A DNA stretch of 10,203 bases, taken from Nanobdellota archaeon (GTDB lineage Archaea > Thermoproteota > Nitrososphaeria > Nitrososphaerales > Nitrosopumilaceae). Under the pieces are notes generated by a model that had not been told where the DNA came from, searched no databases, and worked only from the letters and a program-made list of their open reading frames with translations. The stretch spans positions 1 to 10,203 of the forward strand of contig JAAUVF010000019.1 of the NCBI GenBank assembly GCA_012030815.1. Direction: 5' to 3'. Every line of letters starts with the position of its first letter. Position 1 is the first letter of the stretch. Positions 1-5,492 of the stretch are shown here, piece after piece. The translations under genes and the position numbers were made by a program.

Positions 1-173
1 ATCAAAGCAAATCGACATCTTTTTCATGTTTAGATTATTTTTTAAAAGAAAAGCGATGAACTTTTGGTAATTATCAGTATTAGACCAATCAATGTTTTTT
101 CTTTGCTTGTTCCAATCCATACCTCAATAGAGTTTTGATATAGTACTTTATTTCGTAGTTCTTCTAATGCCAT
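1..173 (-). CDS. Unidentified protein, partial (runs off window start), probable frame break near 121-122
   Basis: The last gene of the minus-strand run that begins with the JAMM gene. An ATG at 173 lies 13 nt after the stop of the zinc-ribbon gene and opens a coding-like frame (MALEELRNKVLYQNSIE). This frame ends at 42 in an unconvincing hydrophobic tail. From 120 to the window edge a different frame looks much more protein-like (starting MDWNKQRKNIDWSN) and stays open for 40 codons. One extra G in the GG pair at 121-122 (C pair on the plus strand) would join the two. Alternatively the gene simply starts at the ATG at 120, but the GAGGT in front touches that ATG, too close for a Shine-Dalgarno site. 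The product is basic and Asn/Lys-rich. I do not recognise a family, and no function is assigned. Confidence 0.45.
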
Positions 174-186
174 CTCTATTTCTCGA

Positions 187-561
187 TTAAAAATCAGCTC
201 GTTGCATTTTAGAGCCACATCTAGGGCAAACGCCACCTTTGTGTTTGTTGTTACAAACAAGGCATACATAACGTACGGTTGTACCGCCAGAGCTATTTCC
301 AAAGAATCCACCGCCGCCGCCTCCAGAATCACCGTATCCTTTCATACGACTCATGTATCGTCTTCTCAAGAGCATTGGAAATGCTATGAAGATTGCCAAA
401 GCAGCACCAAGGCCGTATGGAAATGGCAGAACCATTTGCAATCCAATACTAATACCCAATGAGGCAAATAAGAAGATCAGATATGTCTTATAACTAAACA
501 ATTCAACAAAAGTACACTCAAAATACTTATAAAGTTTTGTCAGTGTTTTTTGTTTTTTCAT
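187..561 (-). CDS. Two-helix membrane protein with C-terminal zinc ribbon
   Basis: A 124-residue protein, intact. Residues about 26-66 are hydrophobic and split by a short LPFPYG turn, giving two membrane helices. They are followed by a basic RRR segment, which suggests the tail stays in the cytoplasm. A flexible glycine stretch (GDSGGGGGGFFGNSSGG) links to a C-terminal zinc ribbon with two CxxC pairs (CLVC and CPRC, nine residues apart) that would bind one metal ion. The ATG at 561 lies 24 nt behind the JAMM gene on the same strand, so the two are probably co-transcribed. Membrane anchor plus linker plus zinc ribbon suggests a tethered protein- or nucleic-acid-binding module. That role is inference; the family is not one I can name. 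Confidence 0.85.
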   Translation of the reverse strand: MKKQKTLTKLYKYFECTFVELFSYKTYLIFLFASLGISIGLQMVLPFPYGLGAALAIFIAFPMLLRRRYMSRMKGYGDSGGGGGGFFGNSSGGTTVRYVCLVCNNKHKGGVCPRCGSKMQRADF

Positions 562-585
562 AAACAGATTTGATAAAGTTACAAA

Positions 586-984
586 TCAGACAATTGACAA
601 AGGTACTGAATTGCCATTACTATCCCAAGCAAAAATATCACCGTCTCCATATGGGGATTGAACAATTATGGATACCAACCCAAAGAAATTATGAAGATCA
701 GTTACAGAAGGTTCAGCTGAACCGCTAGGATGAGAGTGAACTATTCCAACATAACTCATATCAAATGGCAAAAAAAGAATGAGGAAAACCTGCAAATGTT
801 GGTCCAGAATAATTAAACGGTGGAATTACCAACCCATCAATTATAATATTTCCTTGTTTTGATTTACCTTTTAAAATAAGAATACCTTCGTTTGGATGTT
901 TCATTTGACAATAAGACAAAATACTATCCAAAACTTTTTTCTCCAATGAAACATGTCTTTCAATTTTTTCTTTTTGAATAACAT
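586..984 (-). CDS. JAMM/MPN (JAB1/Mov34) metalloprotease-like protein, two frame breaks
   Basis: Reconstructed length is about 132 residues, typical of a single-domain archaeal JAB protein. The second fragment carries the JAMM zinc site HSHPSGSAEPSVTD (HxH, ten residues, Asp). The first carries a conserved upstream Glu in NEGILILKG, the expected catalytic Glu. Family members cleave isopeptide bonds to ubiquitin-like proteins, and archaeal ones remove SAMP-type modifiers; that substrate is inferred here. The frames 946-761 and 795-586 join if the T7 run (A7 at 770-776) loses one base, giving PHSFLPFDMSY. At the N terminus the frame has no ATG, only a TTG at 946. Adding one T at 980-981 connects it to an ATG at 984 (MFIQKEKIERHVSLEKK). 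That start lies 26-27 nt from a TATA-like box, so I prefer it. The zinc-ribbon membrane gene follows after 24 nt. Both breaks look like sequence errors, because all metal ligands are kept. Confidence 0.85.
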
Positions 985-1006
985 GCTATGTGATGTCATC
1001 GGGATC

Positions 1007-1014
1007 TAATTAAA
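1007..1014 (-). promoter_or_regulatory. TATA-like box for the JAMM gene
   Basis: TTTAATTA on the minus strand, centred 26-27 nt from the ATG at 984. This matches archaeal TATA spacing for a leaderless mRNA and supports that start. The background is AT-rich, so the match alone is weak. Confidence 0.35.
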
Positions 1015-1050
1015 TTTAGGATGAAATAAATTCGAAACTCTTTTTTGGGC

Positions 1051-1058
1051 ATTATAAT
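1051..1058 (+). promoter_or_regulatory. TATA-like box for the small Cys-rich gene at 1079
   Basis: ATTATAAT centred about 24-25 nt before the ATG at 1079, which predicts transcription starting at or next to the start codon. It stands out because a GC-containing stretch (TTGGGC) precedes it. The same TTATAATC string occurs before the secreted gene starting near 8601. Confidence 0.45.
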
Positions 1059-1078
1059 CAACACAAAAATGTAAAGTC

Positions 1079-1267
1079 ATGGATGAGACTATTATCGCCA
1101 GTAAAATTACCACATTAGATATCCCATATGGCCAACTAAATGCATATTTCAGAATGAAATGTCGTATTTGTAGTCATCAGCGAATTGCACATGATGATCT
1201 TGGAAAGTGTGAAGGCGTGATGAATAAACCATGTACCTCTGGCTGTGACAAATTCATGTCAGAGTAA
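1079..1267 (+). CDS. Small Cys-rich, probably zinc-binding protein
   Basis: A 62-residue intact protein starting at ATG 1079. After about 25 ordinary residues comes a compact Cys/His cluster: CRIC, H, H, then single Cys in KCEG, PCTSGC and a lysine-rich end. That is five Cys and two His within about 32 residues, enough for one or two metal sites. The gene is divergent from the JAMM gene and convergent with the coiled-coil gene, whose stop codon begins one base away, so neither has room for its own intergenic terminator. A TATA-like box at about -24 suggests a leaderless transcript. The family is not recognised; a small nucleic-acid- or protein-binding zinc protein is a guess from composition. 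Confidence 0.75.
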   Translation: MDETIIASKITTLDIPYGQLNAYFRMKCRICSHQRIAHDDLGKCEGVMNKPCTSGCDKFMSE

Positions 1268-1268
1268 A

Positions 1269-2538
1269 CTATCTAGTAATCACATAAACAGTATTAGAAA
1301 ACTCTCTAAGTTTTACTTCAATATCGGTTATTAGTTTTGATATGCCAGAGCGCTCTTCATCAAGTTCTGACTGCATTGTTTTGATTTTTAGTTCAGAATC
1401 ATCTTTATCAGAAGTGACATGTTCAAGTTTTTGCTGAAGTTCAGATAATTCACCTGATTCAAGTTCTTTTATCTGATTTTCAATTTTTTGCCTTTTATCA
1501 ACAAATTCACTAACTTGTTTGATGTATCCACTCAATGCTTCTTCTGTTTCAGTTATGTATGAAAATGATTTTTCAGTGTCTTTTACAGAGATAGACCCAG
1601 TAGAGATTGCCTTTCGTACATTTTCTAAAATAAGTATGATTGAATCTTTGTTTTTTAAAATTAACACACTAAAAGGATCTTCGATTAACTTTGACAAGAG
1701 ATGTTTTTGATCCTTTTCCATTGATGAAATGTGTTCATATCGACCCAAAGGCCTTGAGATTTTTGTGAATTGTGAGTTTATTTCATCTTTTAAATGGTTT
1801 TTTTCACTTGTAAACGAATTCAAAATCTGTTTTGATTCTAAAAATTTTGCATATTTTTCAGAGGACTTTATTTTAGTAACAGAATCTTCTATGGATGTTA
1901 TTTTTTTATCAAGTGAATTCACATGGTTGTGAAGTTCATCAATTCTATGTTCTTTGTGTTCAATGGATTGTTCTAAATTATTTATTTCTTGTAATGATTC
2001 AGAAATTTTAGATGACATTGATTTTGTATTATGATAATTGCTCAACAATTCTTTAATTTCACCATGATTTGAATTCATTTTAAGCAAAATTTCTTTTAAT
2101 TTTTCAGCATATTTTTTGCAAAGATGTGGATTACTCTAGTTTGACGTCCTAAAACATCACCAATTTTTTTTAACATTTGGTTCAAAACAGTGTTTAGGTT
2201 TTCAACGTCATCAAAAGAGGAAATAGTTGGTAGTTTATTTGCGTCTTTTTTTATCATATCAATTACTTGTTGCTTGCCTCTAACTATGATTATTTTGAGG
2301 TGTTTGTCGATATCATCAACTTGAAGATCATCTTTTTCAAGTGCGTTTCCAATTGAGACTAGCTCTTTGATTAAAGGGTCTGTGTCATCTCTTAGTGATT
2401 TTATATCAGTTAGAATTTGAGATGTTCTTAATTCAAGTAGTTTTTCAACAATTTTTGAGACATCAGAAAGTTGGATTTGTTTTTCTAATGGATTTCTTCA
2501 GATTTTTCTTCTTTCTTTTTACCCCATCCAAAGACCAT
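1269..2538 (-). CDS. Large coiled-coil protein (about 423 residues), two frame breaks
   Basis: Three fragments join into one protein. The ATG at 2538 opens MVFGWGKKKEEKSEEI, then stops. Adding one C at the CC pair (GG at 2490-2491) continues into EKQIQLSDVSKIVEKLLELR and onward to about 2118. Adding one A to the A6 run (T6 at 2112-2117) then reads through as AKKYAEKLKEILLKMNSNHG into the long 3' frame, which starts at a TTG at 2087 if read alone. The N-terminal third is a helical alpha domain. Residues from about 150 onward are long Glu/Lys/Ser heptad-like coiled coil, interrupted near RPLGRYEH and DPFSVLIL. Similar thaumarchaeal proteins are often labelled SbcC-like, but no ATPase or Walker motif is present, so I would not call it a nuclease. 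A TATA-like box sits 26 nt before the ATG. The function is unknown; a structural or scaffold role is inference. Confidence 0.8.
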
Positions 2539-2559
2539 GAGAATAGTGTGATCTATAGG

Positions 2560-2567
2560 AATTAAAA
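2560..2567 (-). promoter_or_regulatory. TATA-like box for the coiled-coil gene
   Basis: TTTTAATT on the minus strand, centred 25-26 nt before the ATG at 2538. It implies a leaderless mRNA and independently supports that ATG over the downstream TTG. The intergenic region is AT-rich, so confidence is limited. Confidence 0.35.
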
Positions 2568-2613
2568 TGTTAAAGAAACAAAATTTAAAACGATATAAAA
2601 TTACAAATAATCC

Positions 2614-3074
2614 ATGATAAAAGCATAAAAAAATCATTTCATAGTAATTCAGTTAAAAAAAGTATCACAGTAAAAGCATCAAAAGAAAAAGTTTGGAGAA
2701 GTATCAGCAATATAGCAGGATTGCCAAGATGGGTAGTAGACGTAAAACAAACCACGTATTTGACTAAAAAAAAGCGAAATGTTGGAGCAGTACGAAAGAT
2801 CACATTTGGTCAGGGTAAAACAATAGAAGAACACATAGTGGCATGGAAAGAAAAGGAATTCTTTACATATGTTGCAACCGAAGGGTTACCCCTTAGGGCA
2901 TATGTTGCAACAATTTCAGTAAAGTCAAAAGATAAAAAAAATACTCAGATAACATGGCAATCATATTTTAACAGTAAAAAAATGTCAGCAAAACAATTCA
3001 ATGAATTTGTTGAATTTTTAGGCGGATTTTATGAAATGTCGTTAAAAAATCTAAAGGTATTATTAGAAAAATAG
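2614..3074 (+). CDS. SRPBCC-fold (START/polyketide-cyclase-like) protein, N-terminal frame break
   Basis: Reconstructed length is about 153 residues, usual for a single SRPBCC domain. The N-terminal strand and helix ITVKASKEKVWRSISNIAGL followed by PRWVVDV is the family's typical opening (hydrophobic strand, then KVW helix, then a Pro-Trp turn). The C terminus ends in a long helix (about 27 residues) that closes the cavity. The frame stays open back to 2589 but has no ATG, GTG or TTG before a TTG at 2721, which would delete the first strand and helix. Adding one A to the A4 run at 2619-2622 connects it to an ATG at 2614 (MIKSIKKSFHSNSVKK). A TTTAAAA at 2584-2590 is at the expected promoter distance from that ATG; another box (TATAAAA, 2594-2600) is closer. 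These proteins bind hydrophobic ligands; the ligand here is unknown. Confidence 0.75.
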
Positions 3075-3127
3075 CACTAGTAAAAAATCAAATCAAAGTG
3101 TAAATAGGATATCATAAAAATAACATT

Positions 3128-3456
3128 ATGAGTGACATGCGGTTTATAATTTTGTCAGTTGCCCTAATCTTTGCAGGGTTTTTGGTTCTAGGAGTATTTG
3201 GTCATGAATACCAAACGGCAAACATAGAAGCAAACGAATTTGGAGATTGCTATGATTATTCGGGAGCAAATCCAGTACCAGTAAATTGTTCATTTAAGGT
3301 ATTTGATCAAACGTTATTTTTGCACTTGTTTTAGGATTGATTGCAGCTGGAATCATTTCATTGATCAAAGGAGTAAAAGGCAAATGGGATAATGAAGTAA
3401 AACCAGAAGACATGGTCGGCCCTGGTGGGGATAATCCAGATAAAAAACACAAATAA
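3128..3456 (+). CDS. Small two-helix membrane protein, one frame break
   Basis: About 109 residues after adding one A to the AAA at 3309-3311. Without it the frame stops at 3334 after a meaningless tail. With it, the protein continues VIFALVLGLIAAGIISLIKG and ends in a hydrophilic Pro/Gly/Lys tail. Helix 1 (residues about 4-25) is a strong membrane segment. An extracellular-looking loop follows with two Cys (CYDYSGANPVPVNC) that could form a disulfide, then helix 2, then a charged tail. The ATG at 3128 has a TAAATA element about 25 nt upstream. The gene lies 53 nt behind the SRPBCC gene and converges on a microprotein gene 7 nt away. The family is unknown; topology is the only supported statement. 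Confidence 0.7.
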
Positions 3457-3463
3457 AATAAAA

Positions 3464-3550
3464 CTAGTTTTGTTTTGACATTGACAGTTCCATGAATTCT
3501 TCAGGATTGTCTTCTTCTAATCTTTGAAAATACACTTCTTCGTAAGGCAT
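3464..3550 (-). CDS. 28-residue acidic microprotein
   Basis: ATG at 3550 to TAG at 3464. The product begins MPYEEVYFQRLEEDNPEEF and contains eight Glu/Asp and no Cys, a composition unlike a random AT-rich frame. A TATA-like box (ATATAAT on the minus strand) is centred about 27 nt upstream, which is the leaderless position. The neighbour at 3128-3456 converges with it, leaving 7 nt. I do not know this protein. Chance remains possible given the length, so confidence rests on composition plus promoter position. Confidence 0.45.
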   Translation of the reverse strand: MPYEEVYFQRLEEDNPEEFMELSMSKQN

Positions 3551-3573
3551 AATCTCAGAATATACTTACAAAA

Positions 3574-3580
3574 ATTATAT
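3574..3580 (-). promoter_or_regulatory. TATA-like box for the 28-residue microprotein
   Basis: ATATAAT on the minus strand, about 27 nt before the ATG at 3550. It predicts a leaderless transcript. Confidence 0.35.
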
Positions 3581-3632
3581 TTAACTTTGATTTTTAATCT
3601 GTGCCTAAATAATTGGACATACCAAGTTGAAA

Positions 3633-4007
3633 TTACATCTCGATGATTCTTTTCATATTATCAAATACCTGTTCAATTTCCACCATACGGCTATCAAATT
3701 GCTCATCAGTTAGCTCATCAGGTTTTATCAAAGTAATTATAATTTCAGAGTAGTCACCACTTGAAACAATTCGCATTGGAACATTCCATTGGGAGTCTTG
3801 ATCAACAAAAACATGATCTAAAATTCCTAGTGAGCGGTTTTCTTTGAATTTCAACTTGGCATTTCCTCTAGGGGTTGAAAAAGACCACCAACCATCAGAA
3901 GACATTTTTGCATCTGGCATCATTTTTGGAGGCGCATTTAGTATGGCATCAAAAGCATCACCAGTCTTTTTATTTACAGGGATAGACAGAGTGCGAGATC
4001 TAGTCAC
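3633..4007 (-). CDS. SRPBCC-like small protein (124 residues)
   Basis: An intact 124-residue frame with a GTG start at 4007; no ATG exists between the upstream stop and this codon. The order is an initial strand (RTLSIPVNKKTGDAFDAIL) leading to a helix, a PPKMMPDAKMSSDGWWSF turn and strand, further beta strands, and a long C-terminal helix rich in Glu, Asp and Met (QFDSRMVEIEQVFDNMKRII). This layout fits the helix-grip SRPBCC fold, making it a second possible member of that fold in the window, but sequence likeness to the first is low. A TTTTTAAT element is centred about 26 nt upstream. The function and ligand are unknown. Confidence 0.75.
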   Translation of the reverse strand: MTRSRTLSIPVNKKTGDAFDAILNAPPKMMPDAKMSSDGWWSFSTPRGNAKLKFKENRSLGILDHVFVDQDSQWNVPMRIVSSGDYSEIIITLIKPDELTDEQFDSRMVEIEQVFDNMKRIIEM

Positions 4008-4065
4008 AAGAAAACTTGCAATTAATGATTAAAAAGCATATAGTATGAATTATTCGTAGTTACGT

Positions 4066-4242
4066 TTACTGATTAAGAAAGTCTTTGATCTTTTTTAGGT
4101 TGGCAACGTGAGATTCATGAAACATGGCCATAGACTCAGACAAGGATTCAGGAAGAACTGTTTTCAGTTTTTGAACAAATTCATCACCATTAGTAATCAT
4201 ATTGTCAATCAATTTTTCGATATCATTTTTTTCATCAGGCAT
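4066..4242 (-). CDS. Small helical protein (58 residues), downstream of the Lrp-type gene
   Basis: ATG at 4242 to TAA at 4066. The product begins MPDEKNDIEKLIDNM and reads as two or three amphipathic helices with balanced charge (KLKTVLPESLSESMAMFHES). It starts 15 nt after the stop of the Lrp/AsnC-type gene and has a clear archaeal Shine-Dalgarno site, as expected for an internal operon gene that cannot be leaderless. No Cys, signal peptide or membrane segment is present. The family is not recognised; a small partner of its neighbour is inference. Confidence 0.7.
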   Translation of the reverse strand: MPDEKNDIEKLIDNMITNGDEFVQKLKTVLPESLSESMAMFHESHVANLKKIKDFLNQ

Positions 4243-4247
4243 CTAGG

Positions 4248-4252
4248 TCACC
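4248..4252 (-). promoter_or_regulatory. Shine-Dalgarno site GGTGA before the 58-residue gene
   Basis: GGTGA on the minus strand, 5 nt before the ATG at 4242. It is the best ribosome-binding site in the window and fixes that start. It fits the pattern that internal operon genes use Shine-Dalgarno sites while first genes are leaderless. Confidence 0.65.
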
Positions 4253-4257
4253 TAAAC

Positions 4258-4491
4258 TTATTTGTCTTTTTTAATCAGTGTGGAGATGGTTCTAATTTTT
4301 TCTATCTTTTGAATACTTCTAGAGGCAAGATCTCTAATTTTTTCAAAATTTTCAGCTTCTAATTTTATCATCATATCATGAGTCCCGATGGTTTCAAACA
4401 CATCCTTAACTTGCTCTATTTCACGTAATTTTTCCATAATTGATTCTTCAGCACCAAGTTCGCAATTAATCAAAACGTATGCAATAGTCAC
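4258..4491 (-). CDS. Stand-alone Lrp/AsnC effector (RAM) domain protein
   Basis: A 77-residue protein, GTG start at 4491. It is the ligand-binding half of Lrp/AsnC regulators without the helix-turn-helix: strand AYVLINC, helix ESIMEKLREI, strand VKDVFETIGTHDMMIKLE with the typical THD turn, helix FEKIRDLAS, then strand IRTISTLI. The fold is a ferredoxin-like alpha/beta sandwich that forms dimers and larger rings and binds amino acids or other small effectors at the dimer interface. Lacking a DNA-binding domain, it may sense metabolites or pair with full-length regulators. A weak AAATATC element lies about 23 nt upstream. The 58-residue gene follows in the same operon. Family call is firm; effector unknown. 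Confidence 0.88.
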   Translation of the reverse strand: MTIAYVLINCELGAEESIMEKLREIEQVKDVFETIGTHDMMIKLEAENFEKIRDLASRSIQKIEKIRTISTLIKKDK

Positions 4492-4582
4492 GTACGTTCT
4501 ACAACGATTAGATATTTCAAAGTTTAGATTTCTCCTTTAAAAATTAGGCATTTTGAGTCAATACAGCGAAACAGCTGTAAAT

Positions 4583-4588
4583 TATATT
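4583..4588 (+). promoter_or_regulatory. TATA-like box for the CxxC microprotein
   Basis: TATATT centred 24-25 nt before the ATG at 4610, the leaderless position. It lies in an AT-rich gap, so the match alone is weak. Confidence 0.35.
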
Positions 4589-4609
4589 CATAATTAAAAT
4601 CGTTTGAAC

Positions 4610-4696
4610 ATGGGATTAAAGCAAAAACTCAAGTCTATGATTCAAGATTGTTCTATTTGTAACAAACTAAAATCAAAAAACGAAGAATCAAAGTAA
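4610..4696 (+). CDS. 28-residue basic microprotein with CxxC
   Basis: ATG at 4610 to TAA at 4696. The product begins MGLKQKLKSMIQDCSICNKL and ends in a Lys/Ser/Glu tail. One CxxC pair could bind half a metal site, so a dimer or partner would be needed, or it could be redox-active. An upstream TATA-like box at about -25 supports transcription from the start codon. It sits alone between the divergent Lrp-type operon and mscL. No family is known to me; the length allows chance. Confidence 0.42.
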   Translation: MGLKQKLKSMIQDCSICNKLKSKNEESK

Positions 4697-4847
4697 AAAC
4701 TAGGGATAGCAAAAATACTTTATTTTTAAAAACTAGTTAAAAATTTATTTTTTAAATTTGAAAAATCATCTACCCTACCAATTGACATCCATAAGTTTAG
4801 GAATAAGTGAACATGTTTTTATTACGTTAAAAATAATTTAATTGAGC

Positions 4848-5208
4848 ATGAGTGACACACCGCCTCCAAAACAGAGTTTTACTCAAGAATTCATGGGTTT
4901 TCTAAAGAACTTTGGAATTATTGGATTAGCAATTGCATTTATCATTGGTGCAGCTGCATCAAAGTTGGTTACAGCTCTAGTTAATGACATTATCAATCCA
5001 ATTGTAGGATTGGCATTGCCATCAGGAAATCTAAAGGCAATGGAAGCACAAGTAATCAACGAAGCATCAGGTGCAATTTCAGTATTCAAGTATGGAGATT
5101 TTATTGCAAACGTTATAGATTTGTAATTATAGCAGTTATAGTATTTATTTGTATAAAGTTCTATCAAGATTCAAACTAGTAGAAGACAAAACCAAAACAT
5201 CCAAGTAA
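4848..5208 (+). CDS. mscL: Large-conductance mechanosensitive channel MscL, two frame breaks
   Basis: MscL forms a homopentameric pore in the cytoplasmic membrane that opens under high membrane tension and releases solutes in osmotic downshock. After repair the protein is about 120 residues, slightly shorter than the usual 130-150. Order: N-terminal amphipathic FTQEFMGFLKNFGIIGL, TM1 with the glycine/alanine pore-lining face (IAFIIGAAASKLVTALVNDI), the NPIVG turn, a periplasmic loop, TM2 from GDFIANVID onward, and a charged C-terminal tail (RFKLVEDKTKTSK). As given, the frame stops after VIDL at 5126. Adding one T at 5120-5122 and one at 5148-5150 restores VIDFVIIAVIVFILYKVLSR and the tail. 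I prefer the ATG at 4848 over the TTG at 4842. A 50-residue gene follows after 4 nt. Confidence 0.9.
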
Positions 5209-5212
5209 CAAT

Positions 5213-5365
5213 ATGACAAACGAACAAGAAAAAATAATAGAATTGTTGGAAAAAATCCTAAATGAACTTGTAGAAATCAAGGCAAACACAAAAGTTACAG
5301 CAGACTTTGCCACATTAAGATCAGAGATAATTAACAGAACTAAAGGTCAACAAGTCAATCCATAA
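5213..5365 (+). CDS. 50-residue coiled-coil protein, co-transcribed with mscL
   Basis: ATG at 5213 to TAA at 5365, intact. It starts 4 nt after the restored mscL stop, so translation is probably coupled. The product begins MTNEQEKIIELLEKILNELV and continues as one long amphipathic helix with Ile/Leu at heptad spacing, ending in a polar tail (NRTKGQQVNP). No membrane segment or Cys is present. It is likely to oligomerise or bind a partner helix; a link to the channel's cytoplasmic tail is suggested only by position. The family is unnamed to me. Confidence 0.7.
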   Translation: MTNEQEKIIELLEKILNELVEIKANTKVTADFATLRSEIINRTKGQQVNP

Positions 5366-5492
5366 AAACAATAAATCGGACTTGGCGATGTATTGTGCAC
5401 ATGACCAAGGCCAATTGTGTTTGGTAAATGTAATTTACAAATTTTGTATTTAATAACGATGGTCGATTTCTACTAGAGAAGTTTTAGAATTA

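Noticed and set aside
586..984. JAMM gene as a decayed pseudogene
   Set aside because: All metal ligands and the catalytic Glu are present, and the same kind of break affects many unrelated genes nearby.
1519..1932. Plus-strand open frames opposite the coiled-coil gene
   Set aside because: They lie inside a clearly coding minus-strand gene and have shadow-like composition.
4108..4362. Plus-strand Phe-rich frame across the Lrp-type operon
   Set aside because: Phe/Asn richness is what antisense of Lys/Glu-rich coding produces; both minus-strand genes are better supported.
4883..5167. Minus-strand open frame opposite mscL
   Set aside because: Antisense shadow of MscL helices; no family resemblance.
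5381..5439. Possible hairpins in the gap after the 50-residue gene: CTTGG...CCAAG, palindrome TGTGCACA, and TGTAATTTACA
   Set aside because: The arms are short, not concentric, and have no T run after a stem; no RNA family is recognisable.
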